NCBI GenBank assembly: GCA_035524895.1
Contig: DATLFI010000344.1
Coordinates: 1-8,612 of the forward strand
Length of the DNA stretch: 8,612 nt
From: DATLFI01 sp035524895
GTDB lineage: Bacteria; Acidobacteriota; Thermoanaerobaculia; Multivoradales; Multivoraceae
Direction of reading: 5' to 3'
Under the pieces are notes generated by a model, which was not told where the DNA came from, made no database searches, and saw nothing but the letters and a program-made list of their open reading frames with translations. Shown one piece after another: positions 1 to 6,157 of the stretch. Within the stretch, counting starts at the first letter, position 1. The number at the start of each line of letters is the position of its first letter. Made by a program: the position numbers and the translations under genes.

Positions 1-151
1 CGGCGACCATCCGCAACACCGTCGACTTGCCGCACCCCGAGGGCCCGACCAGGACCATCAGCTCGCGGTCCTCGACGGTCAGGTCGATCGCGTCGACGAC
101 GGTCGTGTTCCCGAAGCGCTTGGTCAGCCCGGAGAGGACGATGTCGGCCAT
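1..151 (-). CDS. ABC transporter ATP-binding protein, N-terminal part
   Basis: This is the first 50 codons of an ABC-transporter nucleotide-binding subunit, cut by the window edge. The visible protein starts MADIVLSGLTKRFG and has the A-loop aromatic F13. It carries a complete Walker A motif, GPSGCGKST, at residues 36-44, where ATP phosphates bind. The spelling GPSGCGKST and the opening strand resemble the MalK/UgpC/PotA group of importer ATPases, but the substrate cannot be told because the permease and the rest of the gene lie outside the window. The ATG at 151 is preceded by a GGGAG stretch about ten bases upstream, which fits a ribosome binding site. The gene begins 49 bases downstream of the diguanylate cyclase stop on the same strand, so the two could share a transcript, although their functions look unrelated. 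Confidence 0.9.
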   Translation of the reverse strand, partial: MADIVLSGLTKRFGNTTVVDAIDLTVEDRELMVLVGPSGCGKSTVLRMVA

Positions 152-200
152 GGTTCGCCATTCTCCCACCGAACGACGTGATCTTCGTCATCCTGAGCGA

Positions 201-1733
201 TTACACCCGATCCCGTGCCGGCGTGGCGCCGATCACGCGATCGCGGCCGGCGCGCTTCCCCTCGTAGAGCCGCTCGTCGGCGACCCGGAATAGATCCTCC
301 GCCGACGTCGCGTCGGCGGGGGCGGTGGCGGCGCCGATCGTCACCGTGACGCGCTCGAGCGCGGCCCCGGAGACCGCGGTTCCCAGCCGCGCCTCGATGC
401 GCCCGCGGATGCGCTGCGCGAGCTGGAGCGCCGCTCCCGACCCGGCGTGCGGCGCGATCACCGCGAGCTCCTCGCCGCCGATGCGGCACGCCGCGTCGCC
501 CCCGCGCACCCCCTCACGCAGCGCGGCGGCGACCTCCCTGAGCACGCGGTCGCCAGTGGCGTGGCCGTAGCGGTCGTTGATGCTCTTGAAGTGATCGATG
601 TCGACGATGAGCAGGCTGAGTGGCGTGTCGGTGCGCTGCGCCCGCACGATCTCGAGCGGCAGCGCGGCGTCGAAGAAGCCGCGATGCAGGAGCCCGGTGA
701 GGGGATCGCGCTGCTCGACGCCGCGCCCGGGGTCGTACACCTCGCGAAGGGTGAGCAGACGGAGCAGATCGCGCAGGCTGATGGAACGGCGCGACGGTGG
801 GGACGGCCCCGCAGCCGTGCTCACGCCGAGGCGGTGCGCCTGGGCCGGATCGAGGCTGGCGCCACTCCCCACCTCCCCGGCGCCGTTCGCCGTCGCCAGG
901 CCGCCGCGGGCCGTTGCGCGGTTCCCGACCGGGGTGCGCGCCAGCGGAATGCTCGCGATGCCGTCCTCTGCCGCGCCGTCGACCTCGGTCGAGACCTTCT
1001 CTCCGCCGCCGGCGGCGACGTGCGTGACAGCCACTCCCGCTCTCGCGCTCACCGCCGGGATGAAACGTTCCGCCATCCACGCGTACCCCGCAGCCACGCC
1101 TGTTCCCGCCGCGACGTCGAGCGCGACCCGCAGCGGGTCCACCGGTGTATCCAGCGCCCGGCTCACCCCCGTGAAGATCGCCTCGTCGAGCAGGAGCGCG
1201 GCCAGAGCCGCGAGCAGCAGCCGCGCGAAGGGGCGACCGGCGAGCACGCGCAGCGCCTCGTAGACTGCGATCGCGCACGCTGCTTCGACGAGAAAGGCCA
1301 CCCAGCGCAGCGTGCGCGACACCAGGTCGCCCATCAGCAGCTCGGCCGGCACGCCGAGCGGGTTGCGCACCGAGGAGCTGGTGAGGGTCAGACCGAAGAG
1401 CGCCGACAGGACCATCGCCGCCAGGTAGGCGAGGGCCACGCCGTAGACGAAGTCGCGCGTGCGCTCCGCGTCCTCGCTCACGTGGACGACGAGGATCGCG
1501 AAGATGGTGGCGGTGAACAGGATCGCCGAGCCCGGGCTCACCTCGACCCCGGGCACGATCTCGACGTAGACCGAGCGCAGCAGGACGACGTGCAGGTACT
1601 GGAGGGTTCCGACCGCGGCCACCAGCGGCAGGAGCCCCATGCGCGGTCGGGCCCGGTAGAGCAGGCCGAGGAGCGCCGCGACGACCCCCGCCTGGAGCGC
1701 CATCACGCCGATCGCAGCCAAGCTCTCGAGCAT
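201..1733 (-). CDS. Membrane-anchored diguanylate cyclase (GGDEF domain)
   Basis: A 510-residue protein predicted to make cyclic di-GMP from two GTP at the inner membrane. Residues 1-228 are hydrophobic, with about six or seven likely membrane segments (for example 5-25, 33-52, 68-84, 95-115, 143-163, 168-190). I do not recognise this as a named sensory domain. Residues 230-320 form an Ala/Gly/Pro-rich linker. The GGDEF domain spans about 335-505, with DPLTGL at 343-348, the VDIDHFK metal and substrate motif at 377-383, and the active-site loop as GGEEL at 419-423, an accepted variant. RGGD at 410-413 sits five residues before the loop, matching the RxxD inhibitory site for product feedback. 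No EAL domain is present. The ATG at 1733 has only a weak GGTG-like ribosome site. The antisense frames over this gene are composition shadows. Confidence 0.93.
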   Translation of the reverse strand: MLESLAAIGVMALQAGVVAALLGLLYRARPRMGLLPLVAAVGTLQYLHVVLLRSVYVEIVPGVEVSPGSAILFTATIFAILVVHVSEDAERTRDFVYGVALAYLAAMVLSALFGLTLTSSSVRNPLGVPAELLMGDLVSRTLRWVAFLVEAACAIAVYEALRVLAGRPFARLLLAALAALLLDEAIFTGVSRALDTPVDPLRVALDVAAGTGVAAGYAWMAERFIPAVSARAGVAVTHVAAGGGEKVSTEVDGAAEDGIASIPLARTPVGNRATARGGLATANGAGEVGSGASLDPAQAHRLGVSTAAGPSPPSRRSISLRDLLRLLTLREVYDPGRGVEQRDPLTGLLHRGFFDAALPLEIVRAQRTDTPLSLLIVDIDHFKSINDRYGHATGDRVLREVAAALREGVRGGDAACRIGGEELAVIAPHAGSGAALQLAQRIRGRIEARLGTAVSGAALERVTVTIGAATAPADATSAEDLFRVADERLYEGKRAGRDRVIGATPARDRV

Positions 1734-1835
1734 CGGTCACCGCCGCCATGAGCTCTTCGATCCGCCTGCCGCTGTGACCCAGGTGGGGCGGGCGCAAGCT
1801 ATCACGCGGGTTGCTCCTTGGGCCGCGCAGCAGCA

Positions 1836-2195
1836 TCAACCCTCGTGGTCGACCGTGGGTTCGAGGGTCAGTTGGACGCCGGACAGGATCTCTCGCACTC
1901 GGATCTCGGACAGGGACCCGATCTTCTCCACCAGGTCTTCTTTGTCGACGGTGAAGATCTGCGAGACAATGACCACGCTCCGTCGGGGGAGACCAGCCTC
2001 GCCCTCGTCCAGCAGGACGTTGCCAGGCAAGTCTGCGCGGCGTAGGTTCGAGCTCAGAACGCAGACCACGCAGGTCCGGAGAGCGCTGTCGTTGAAGAGG
2101 TCGTTCTGTAGAACGACGTGGGGGTGGAGATAGCCCGTCGCGGAGCCTCTCGGGTCCTCGAGGGCCACCCAGAAGACGTCGCCTTGGCGGATCAC
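1836..2195 (-). CDS. mazF: MazF/PemK-family mRNA interferase toxin
   Basis: A 119-residue MazF/PemK-fold toxin, a family of sequence-specific RNases that cleave free mRNA or rRNA. The opening IRQGDVFWVAL is the usual first strand. HPHVVLQND at 24-32 and VLSSNLRRADLPGNVLL at 46-62 are the conserved core, followed by GLPRRSVVIVSQ and TVDKEDLVEKIG. The histidine in HPHVV replaces the arginine of the better-known RPVVV form but is usual, as I recall it, in one MazF subfamily. The reading frame is open far upstream, but family alignment puts the start at the GTG at 2195, preceded by AAAGG about six bases away. It lies 22 bases downstream of its antitoxin stop, and that junction is a tandem duplication. 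Length and motifs look intact. Regulation is probably by the antitoxin-toxin complex at the upstream operator. Confidence 0.9.
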   Translation of the reverse strand: MIRQGDVFWVALEDPRGSATGYLHPHVVLQNDLFNDSALRTCVVCVLSSNLRRADLPGNVLLDEGEAGLPRRSVVIVSQIFTVDKEDLVEKIGSLSEIRVREILSGVQLTLEPTVDHEG

Positions 2196-2237
2196 CCCTC
2201 GCCTTTGACCAGGCGGATCACCACTCGCCCCTGACCA
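2186..2237 (-). repeat. 26-bp imperfect tandem duplication across the mazE/mazF junction
   Basis: Two adjacent 26-bp units, 2186-2211 and 2212-2237, match at 23 of 26 positions, and the match continues for two more bases. Each contains, on the minus strand, a purine-rich ribosome-site-like stretch followed by GTGATCCGCC. In the antitoxin-proximal unit the GTGA would be a stop/start overlap (TGA ends the antitoxin), but a start there meets a stop after nine codons. Only the GTG in the second unit opens the toxin frame. The duplication therefore appears to have changed a 4-base overlap into a 22-base spacer. Confidence 0.9.
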
Positions 2238-2469
2238 GGTCGAGGTGCTTGCGCCGGATCCTCCGACGAAGACCCCGTTCCGCTTCGGTGTCGTCCTGGC
2301 ACGCTTGGTTGATGGCGTGAACCACCCGACGACGCTCGTGGCGCTGCACGAACTCCTCCGCCGCCAGGGCGAGAACGCGGCTGCGCGGCAGCTCCAACTC
2401 CTCCGCGAGTCGATCGATGCGCTCGAGCAACGGCCGGTCGATGGAGATGGCGGTCTTGACGGTGGCCAT
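2218..2469 (-). CDS. mazE: Ribbon-helix-helix antitoxin of the MazEF pair
   Basis: An 83-residue small antitoxin upstream of the MazF toxin. Residues 3-44 fit a CopG/Arc-type ribbon-helix-helix DNA-binding domain: the strand TVKTAISID, a first helix over about 12-26, the turn LPRS, and a second helix about 29-44. The remainder (45-83) is basic and charged and ends in GEW. A short terminal W-containing motif is common in antitoxins paired with MazF, where the tail wraps the toxin. The ATG at 2469 has a GAGG ribosome site seven bases upstream. Its promoter carries an inverted repeat, so autoregulation is likely. The symbol follows the toxin partner: this is the RHH-type MazE, not the AbrB-type of E. 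coli. Confidence 0.85.
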   Translation of the reverse strand: MATVKTAISIDRPLLERIDRLAEELELPRSRVLALAAEEFVQRHERRRVVHAINQACQDDTEAERGLRRRIRRKHLDLVRGEW

Positions 2470-2494
2470 GGGACGCCTCGCGGGTACGCAGAAT

Positions 2495-2512
2495 AGTATA
2501 CCTGATCGGTAT
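2495..2512 (-). promoter_or_regulatory. mazEF promoter -10 box with overlapping operator palindrome
   Basis: On the minus strand a TATACT box (plus positions 2495-2500) lies 25 bases before the antitoxin ATG, leaving room for a short leader with a GAGG ribosome site. The perfect inverted repeat ATACC-TGATC-GGTAT (2498-2512) overlaps this box. This is where an RHH antitoxin or its complex would be expected to repress. No good -35 box is visible. The operator role is inferred from position. Confidence 0.6.
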
Positions 2513-2673
2513 TACCCTGGCGGCGGGCGCTTGCTACTCGAGCCAGCTGTCGGTGCGCGATCAGCATCGGTGAAGCTGGCCGGTCGTGAGGGTCGGCGGC
2601 GACGACAGTCATCGAGTCGGCTGCCGCGCCGGGCACTTCGGGTGCGCCGATCTTCGTCAGTGACATCCTGCCG

Positions 2674-2704
2674 GTGGAATGCCACTTTATGCTAAAATTG
2701 CCAG
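2674..2704 (+). promoter_or_regulatory. Probable vapBC promoter and short palindrome
   Basis: An AT-rich patch stands out in GC-rich DNA immediately before the VapB GTG. Candidate -10 boxes are TATGCT (2688-2693) and TAAAAT (2693-2698). The second ends six bases before the start codon, which would put transcription initiation at the start codon itself. GTGG-AATG-CCAC (2674-2685) is a short inverted repeat that could be part of an operator. No convincing -35 sequence is present. The rest of 2513-2673 is a divergent intergenic region with no gene I can support. Confidence 0.45.
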
Positions 2705-2962
2705 GTGACAACAACCGTGGCAAAGCTAGGAAAAGCTGGAAGATTGGTGATCCCTGTAGCCCTTCGCCGTCAGCTCGGGATCGAGGAAGGAGACGAAGTG
2801 CTTCTCCGCCTCGACGAGGAAGGGCTGCACCTGTCGACCTCGGCTCAGGCTGTGGCTCGCGCCCAGGCCTTTGTGCGGGATCTCGGCGGCCTCGAGGGAC
2901 GCGACCTGGCAGCCGAGCTGATCGCCGAGCGTCGCCAGGAGACCGCCAGGGAGTCGGAGTGA
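2705..2962 (+). CDS. vapB: AbrB/SpoVT-type antitoxin of the VapBC pair
   Basis: An 85-residue protein whose first half is a swapped-hairpin AbrB/MazE DNA-binding domain. TVAKLGKAGRLVIPVALRRQ (4-23), followed by LGIEEGDEVLLRLDEEGLHL (24-43), is the textbook pattern. Residues 48-80 are a charged, Ala-rich helical tail that would bind and block the PIN toxin. The GTG at 2705 is chosen because it fits the family start and the AT-rich promoter lies immediately upstream. There is no clear ribosome site, consistent with a leaderless transcript. The GTG at 2717 is a possible alternative start. The first 20 or so codons are more AT-rich than the rest. The stop overlaps the toxin start as GTGA, implying translational coupling. 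Confidence 0.88.
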   Translation: MTTTVAKLGKAGRLVIPVALRRQLGIEEGDEVLLRLDEEGLHLSTSAQAVARAQAFVRDLGGLEGRDLAAELIAERRQETARESE

Positions 2963-3345
2963 GCGTGGTCTGGGACGCCTCGGCGCTCCTTCTGCTGCTG
3001 CAGCGAGAACCAGGTTGGCAGGAGCTGGCGCCCCGACTACCGGGCGGCATCATGGGCTCGATCAACCTCTCGGAGGTGGCGGCCAAGCTCATGGAGTCAG
3101 GCGGCGCCCCCGTCACGACGCGAGAGATCCTCGGTTCTCTCCCGATCGAGGTTCACGACTTCACGACCGACCTGGCCTATCGAGCGGCGGAGATCCGCCT
3201 GTCCACCAGGAAGCTCGGACTATCCCTGGGAGACCGCGCCTGTCTCGCTCTCGGCCTCGGCCTGGGCCTGCCGGTGCTGACCGGCGATCGAGACTGGCTG
3301 GAGCTCGACCTGGGAGTCGAGGTCGAGCTCGCCCGGCCGGCCTAG
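2959..3345 (+). CDS. vapC: VapC-family PIN-domain ribonuclease toxin
   Basis: A 128-residue PIN-domain toxin, a metal-dependent endoribonuclease family that usually cleaves tRNA or rRNA. All four expected acidic active-site positions are visible: D6 in VVWDASALL, E39 in NLSEVAAKL, D92 in SLGDRACLAL, and D110 in VLTGDRDW. Length and spacing are normal, so it looks functional. The GTG start at 2959 overlaps the antitoxin TGA by four bases. The same frame is open upstream, but family length and the overlap support this start. It forms a VapBC operon with the AbrB-type antitoxin, transcribed away from the MazEF operon. Confidence 0.92.
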   Translation: MSVVWDASALLLLLQREPGWQELAPRLPGGIMGSINLSEVAAKLMESGGAPVTTREILGSLPIEVHDFTTDLAYRAAEIRLSTRKLGLSLGDRACLALGLGLGLPVLTGDRDWLELDLGVEVELARPA

Positions 3346-3528
3346 GTCCTGGGTGAGCTGCAACGACAGCTGCGAGTGGACCCCGGCGCCCAGATCCCAT
3401 CGATCGCCTCGAGGCCGACGCGCGCCGGGTGGACACCAGCGTCATCGCGCCGCTGCAACCCAGACTCGTCATTTCATGCGGTTTGATCGCACTGCGGCAC
3501 CAAACCACGAGCAAAGGACCCGGCCACG
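3346..3528 (+). other. Spacer between vapC and the relic TA locus; no gene recognised
   Basis: This stretch of 183 bases follows the VapC stop. The plus frame through 3402-3570 is open and reads like protein (from about IDRLEADARRVDTSVIAPLQ), but I cannot assign it to a family. It may be either chance in GC-rich DNA or a relic. An inverted pair GGTTTG and CAAACC lies just before the relic antitoxin and could belong to its old promoter region. Confidence 0.4.
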
Positions 3529-3728
3529 ATGACACAGCGGAGTCAGAGCATGGTTTCGGCCCGAGCGGAGAGATCAAGGTCGTCGGCAAGAGCGGTCAGA
3601 TCTCGCTGGGCAAGCGCTACGCGGGAAGGACGCTCGAGCTGCAACGGCTCGAGGATGGCAGCATCTTGCTACTGGCGGTCGCCGTCGTGCCCGAGAGCCA
3701 GCTATGGACCGTCGAGGAGCCCGACCGT
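3529..3728 (+). pseudogene. Frameshifted AbrB-like antitoxin relic
   Basis: The segment from 3570 reads EIKVVGKSGQISLGKRYAG, then LEDGSILL, then VPESQLWTVEEPD. This resembles AbrB-fold antitoxins of the group with a KGQISLGK hairpin and a VPESQLW strand that precede RelE-like toxins. The only good start, the ATG at 3529 (MTQRSQSMVSARAE), is in another frame. Removing two bases from the GAGAG at 3568-3572 would join MTQRSQSMVSARAE directly to IKVVGK, so a two-base AG slippage is the likely lesion. After EEPD the sequence passes abruptly into the tail of a toxin gene, so the antitoxin C-terminus and most of the toxin are gone. The frame is also open from a GTG at 3429, which would give an unusual 47-residue extension. 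I consider that start unlikely. Confidence 0.65.
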
Positions 3729-3730
3729 TC

Positions 3731-3806
3731 GCCGCCTATCGCGACGGGGACTTCCTGCGCGTCACCTCTCTTCACCCTGACCACGAATTCGGCCTACCGG
3801 CGGTAG
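3731..3806 (+). pseudogene. RelE/HigB-like toxin C-terminal relic, copy A
   Basis: This short segment encodes the end of a RelE-superfamily-like toxin. It reads AYRDGDFLRVTSLHPDH, then after a one-base insertion (GAATTC where the other copy has GATTC) NSAYRR and TAG at 3804. Tails of the type RDGDxLRVxSLHxDHDSAY are typical, as I know them, of one RelE-like toxin group. Everything upstream of about this point is missing, and the fragment is fused to the antitoxin relic. A full toxin would be about 85-95 residues, and under 30 remain. The assignment rests on the tail only. Confidence 0.6.
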
Positions 3807-3825
3807 TCCAGCTCGGCGGGCGCCG
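3734..3825. repeat. 92-bp direct repeat, left copy
   Basis: It aligns with 8041-8131 in the same orientation at 87 of 92 positions (four substitutions and one single-base indel). It covers the toxin tail, its TAG stop, and 19 identical bases after the stop. Identity beyond the stop means the match is shared DNA ancestry and not only protein conservation. The similarity ends sharply after 3825. Confidence 0.92.
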
Positions 3826-3872
3826 TTCGGCCGGTTCGGTGCCGGCTCGCATCGTCCTCCCTCCTGCGATCT

Positions 3873-5411
3873 TCAGCCCGCCGCGGCGCGCTGCGTCTCG
3901 GCGCGCAGGATCTCGCGCAGCCTGAGCGCCTCGGCCGGAGCCGCGGCGAGGATGTTGCGGTCCTCCCAGGGGTCAGCCTCGAGATCGAAGAGCTGCTCCG
4001 CCTCGCCCGCGAAGCCGGTGACGTACTTGTAGCGACCGTCCCACACCAGGCGCCAGTCGCGCAGGCCCGACCGCACCCACTCGCGGTGGTGCTCGCTCGC
4101 GCCCTCCATCACCGGGCGCAGCGAGCGGCTGTCCATGTCGCCGGGAACAGCCTGCCCGCCGTAGTCGAGGAAGGTCGCCGACAGGTCCATCAGGCTGACC
4201 AGCGCCTGGGAGCGATGGCCGCGGCGCACGCCCGGCCCGGCGACGATCAGCGGCACGCCCGCGGAGGATTGATACGGCACCGACTTCCCCCAGCGGCCGT
4301 GGTCGCCCAGCATCTCGCCGTGATCGCTCGCGTACACGACGATCGTGTTCTCGAGCTCCCCGCGGCGCTCGAGCGTCTCGAGATAGGTGCCGACCCAGCG
4401 ATCGATGTTCTCGATCATCGCAGCGTAGTTCTGGCGGATGCGCAGGTGGTGCTGCGAATCGATCGAGCCGCGGTACGCGTGCGGCGGGGCGAAGCCGTCG
4501 ATGGTGCGGTCGGGGCCGCGATAGCGGCGCTCCATCGCCGCGGTGATGTCCATCGGCGGATGCGGTCCGGCGAAGTTCACCCACAAGAGCCAGGGCTTCT
4601 CGCGCGGCGCGCGCTCGAGTAGATCGAGGCCGGTCTGCGCGATCCAGTTGTCGCAGTAGTGCTCGTCGGGCACCGGTGAGGGATCGGTGTCGCGAAACTG
4701 CCGGTCCCTCTTCTGATCGCTCTCACCGGCGCCTCGCTCCTCACGCCCCTGGTCGCGGGGGTTGGACTCAGCCGCCTGCTCGAGCGTCATGCCCTCGCGC
4801 CGCACGTAGTCCTCGGCGCAGCGTCGAGCGAGCTCTGGGCTCTGCTCGTGCAGGTACGAGTAGTAGGCGTCCTTGGGGCCCACCGGCGGTTGGAAGTAGG
4901 CGCGGAAGCCGCGGCCCTTGCCGGGGCTGTCGATCCCGTCGGAGAAGCCGTACTCGTCGATGAAGCGCCTGCCGTCGACACCGAGCACGATCTCGCCGGT
5001 GGCCAGGTCGAGCTTGCCGCATGCCATGGTGTGGTACCCGCCGTCGCGCAGGCGACGAAAGACGGTGGTTTGCTGGCGCGGGTAGTTGTTGCCGGGGCCG
5101 CGCACGCCGCAGCGCTCGTACTCACGGCCGGAGGCGAGGCACGCGCGCGACGGCGCGCACACCGGGGAGGCGCAGAGCGTGCGCTCGAAGGTGACGCCGA
5201 GCTCCTGGAGCCGCCTCAGGTTCGGCGTCGGAACCGGAACCCCGGCGGTGCCCTCGATCCAGTCCGGCCGGTGCTGGTCCGGAAAGAGAAAGAGCACGTT
5301 CGGGCGCCGCACGGCTTCGCCGCCGGTCTGGCCCAGTGCCGGCACCGCACCGGCCACCGCCACTGCCCCCGCCTGCTTGAGGAACTCTCGTCGTGAGGAT
5401 CGGGTCTTCAT
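3873..5411 (-). CDS. Tat-exported sulfatase (Cys-type, arylsulfatase superfamily)
   Basis: A 512-residue periplasmic sulfatase of the alkaline-phosphatase superfamily, predicted to hydrolyse sulfate esters; the substrate is unknown. SRREFLK at 6-12 is an excellent twin-arginine motif, followed by an Ala-rich hydrophobic stretch ending near residue 27. Metal-binding DQHR is at 45-48. The CAPSR at 85-89 holds the cysteine converted to formylglycine, so an FGE-type maturase must act before export. GPHPP (282-286) and SDHGEMLGDHG (362-372) supply further active-site residues, with K376 nearby. Residues 205-248 are an unusually charged segment. The ATG at 5411 is chosen because it starts the Tat signal and has GAGGAGG eight bases upstream. 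The frame is open further upstream but without a signal or ribosome site. No maturase or transporter gene lies beside it. Confidence 0.93.
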   Translation of the reverse strand: MKTRSSRREFLKQAGAVAVAGAVPALGQTGGEAVRRPNVLFLFPDQHRPDWIEGTAGVPVPTPNLRRLQELGVTFERTLCASPVCAPSRACLASGREYERCGVRGPGNNYPRQQTTVFRRLRDGGYHTMACGKLDLATGEIVLGVDGRRFIDEYGFSDGIDSPGKGRGFRAYFQPPVGPKDAYYSYLHEQSPELARRCAEDYVRREGMTLEQAAESNPRDQGREERGAGESDQKRDRQFRDTDPSPVPDEHYCDNWIAQTGLDLLERAPREKPWLLWVNFAGPHPPMDITAAMERRYRGPDRTIDGFAPPHAYRGSIDSQHHLRIRQNYAAMIENIDRWVGTYLETLERRGELENTIVVYASDHGEMLGDHGRWGKSVPYQSSAGVPLIVAGPGVRRGHRSQALVSLMDLSATFLDYGGQAVPGDMDSRSLRPVMEGASEHHREWVRSGLRDWRLVWDGRYKYVTGFAGEAEQLFDLEADPWEDRNILAAAPAEALRLREILRAETQRAAAG

Positions 5412-5483
5412 TGCGCGGCCTCCTCGGTGGGTCGGGTCTCGGCGCCGAATCGAGTCCGGCGCAACTACATCGATCTGGGCGCA

Positions 5484-5504
5484 ATCATAGACCGACCAGT
5501 CTAT
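5484..5504 (-). promoter_or_regulatory. Sulfatase promoter with TetR-type operator
   Basis: Upstream of the sulfatase, on the minus strand, TATGAT (plus 5484-5489) is a good -10 box about 72 bases before the ATG. Overlapping it is the palindrome ATAGAC-CGACCA-GTCTAT (5487-5504), with perfect 6-base arms. The core TAGACCGACCAGTCTA differs at one position from TAGACC-N4-GGTCTA, the kind of site bound by NemR-like TetR regulators. Its position predicts repression. No TetR gene is in the window. The -35 box is weak. Confidence 0.6.
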
Positions 5505-5548
5505 TCGGATCGACCGGGGACGCGATGAAGTCTCGGACGCCAGAGCCC

Positions 5549-5848
5549 TCAGCCGACCTTGAACAGAGGCTCTGGTAGCTCGGGCCCTCGCTGATAGGCG
5601 CGGTAGAGATCGACGGCCTTCTGCGCGTTGAGCCAGAAGTCCGGCGAGGTACGAAACGCTGCTCCCAGCCGGAGAGCCATCTCGGTGCTTACAGCGACTC
5701 TCCCGTTCACGAGGCGATTGACGACCTTGACGTCGCAACCGAGATGATCGGCCAGTTGCTTCTGCGTCATGCCCAGTGGAACCAGGAACTCCTCTCGCAG
5801 GATCTCTCCGGGTGATGTCGGCTCTCGACGGCGCGTTGGTGTGCCCAT
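5549..5848 (-). CDS. higA: HigA-family antitoxin (XRE helix-turn-helix)
   Basis: A 99-residue antitoxin that should bind HigB and repress the operon. SPGEILREEFLVPLGMTQKQLADHLG (12-37) and the recognition region VKVVNRLVNGR (40-50) form the helix-turn-helix. TEMALRLGAAFRTSPDFWLNAQ (55-76) is the hallmark HigA region. The tail YRAYQRGPELPEPL is normal. It starts ten bases after the toxin stop, and those ten bases include a GGAG ribosome site, so the two genes are co-translated in the usual toxin-first HigBA order. Length and motifs look intact. Confidence 0.95.
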   Translation of the reverse strand: MGTPTRRREPTSPGEILREEFLVPLGMTQKQLADHLGCDVKVVNRLVNGRVAVSTEMALRLGAAFRTSPDFWLNAQKAVDLYRAYQRGPELPEPLFKVG

Positions 5849-5858
5849 GCTCTGCTCC

Positions 5859-6149
5859 TCAGTGATAGTCCCGGATGTCGACGTCGGCAGGACCTGAAGT
5901 AGTCCAACGAAAGACGATTCGCCACTGGTCGTTGATCCGGATGGCGTGAAGGCCTTTCAGATCGCCCTTGAGGGCTTCGAGCCGATTGCCCGGTGGCGAA
6001 GCGAGATCCGTGAGCACGCCGGCGTAGTCGAGCATGTCGAGCTTCCGGCGCACGACTCCCGCCACGCTCGCCCATCCGGTGCGCCTTGGCAGCCGACCCT
6101 CTTCGAAGAAGGCCTCTACTCTGCTGTCGGCGAAGCTCCGGATCGCCAC
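5859..6149 (-). CDS. higB: HigB-family mRNA interferase toxin (RelE superfamily)
   Basis: A 96-residue toxin that in this family cleaves mRNA on the ribosome. Diagnostic segments are IRSFAD (3-8), VRRKLDML (33-40), PPGNRLEALKGD (52-63), IRINDQWRIVFRW (70-82) and the C-terminal DIRDYH, which contains the terminal histidine typical of HigB. The start is a GTG at 6149, only eight bases from a TATAAA box, so the mRNA is probably leaderless or nearly so. It is the first gene of the operon, followed by HigA. Nothing is missing relative to the family. Confidence 0.95.
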   Translation of the reverse strand: MAIRSFADSRVEAFFEEGRLPRRTGWASVAGVVRRKLDMLDYAGVLTDLASPPGNRLEALKGDLKGLHAIRINDQWRIVFRWTTSGPADVDIRDYH

Positions 6150-6157
6150 AGCCGCAG

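Noticed and set aside
447..1751. Long plus-strand open frame opposite the GGDEF gene
   Set aside because: Its translation is repetitive in R, A, H and E with no domain, and it is antisense to a clearly real gene. It is a composition shadow.
2192..2221. GTG at 2221 as MazF start in a GTGA overlap with the antitoxin
   Set aside because: That frame stops after nine codons inside the second duplicated unit. Only the GTG at 2195 reads into the MazF sequence.
1836..3116. A 426-codon open minus frame ending in the MazF sequence
   Set aside because: Only the last 119 codons match a family. The upstream part runs through the antitoxin in another frame and antisense to VapB, so the long frame is an artefact of GC-rich DNA.
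3829..3848. GCCGG/CCGGC hairpin downstream of the sulfatase as a terminator
   Set aside because: The stem is only five bases with no following T-run, and such short GC hairpins are expected by chance at this composition.
5412..5738. N-terminal extension of the sulfatase to an ATG at 5738
   Set aside because: The extension would overlap HigA, has no signal features, and would bury the exact Tat motif that begins at the ATG at 5411, which has its own strong ribosome site.
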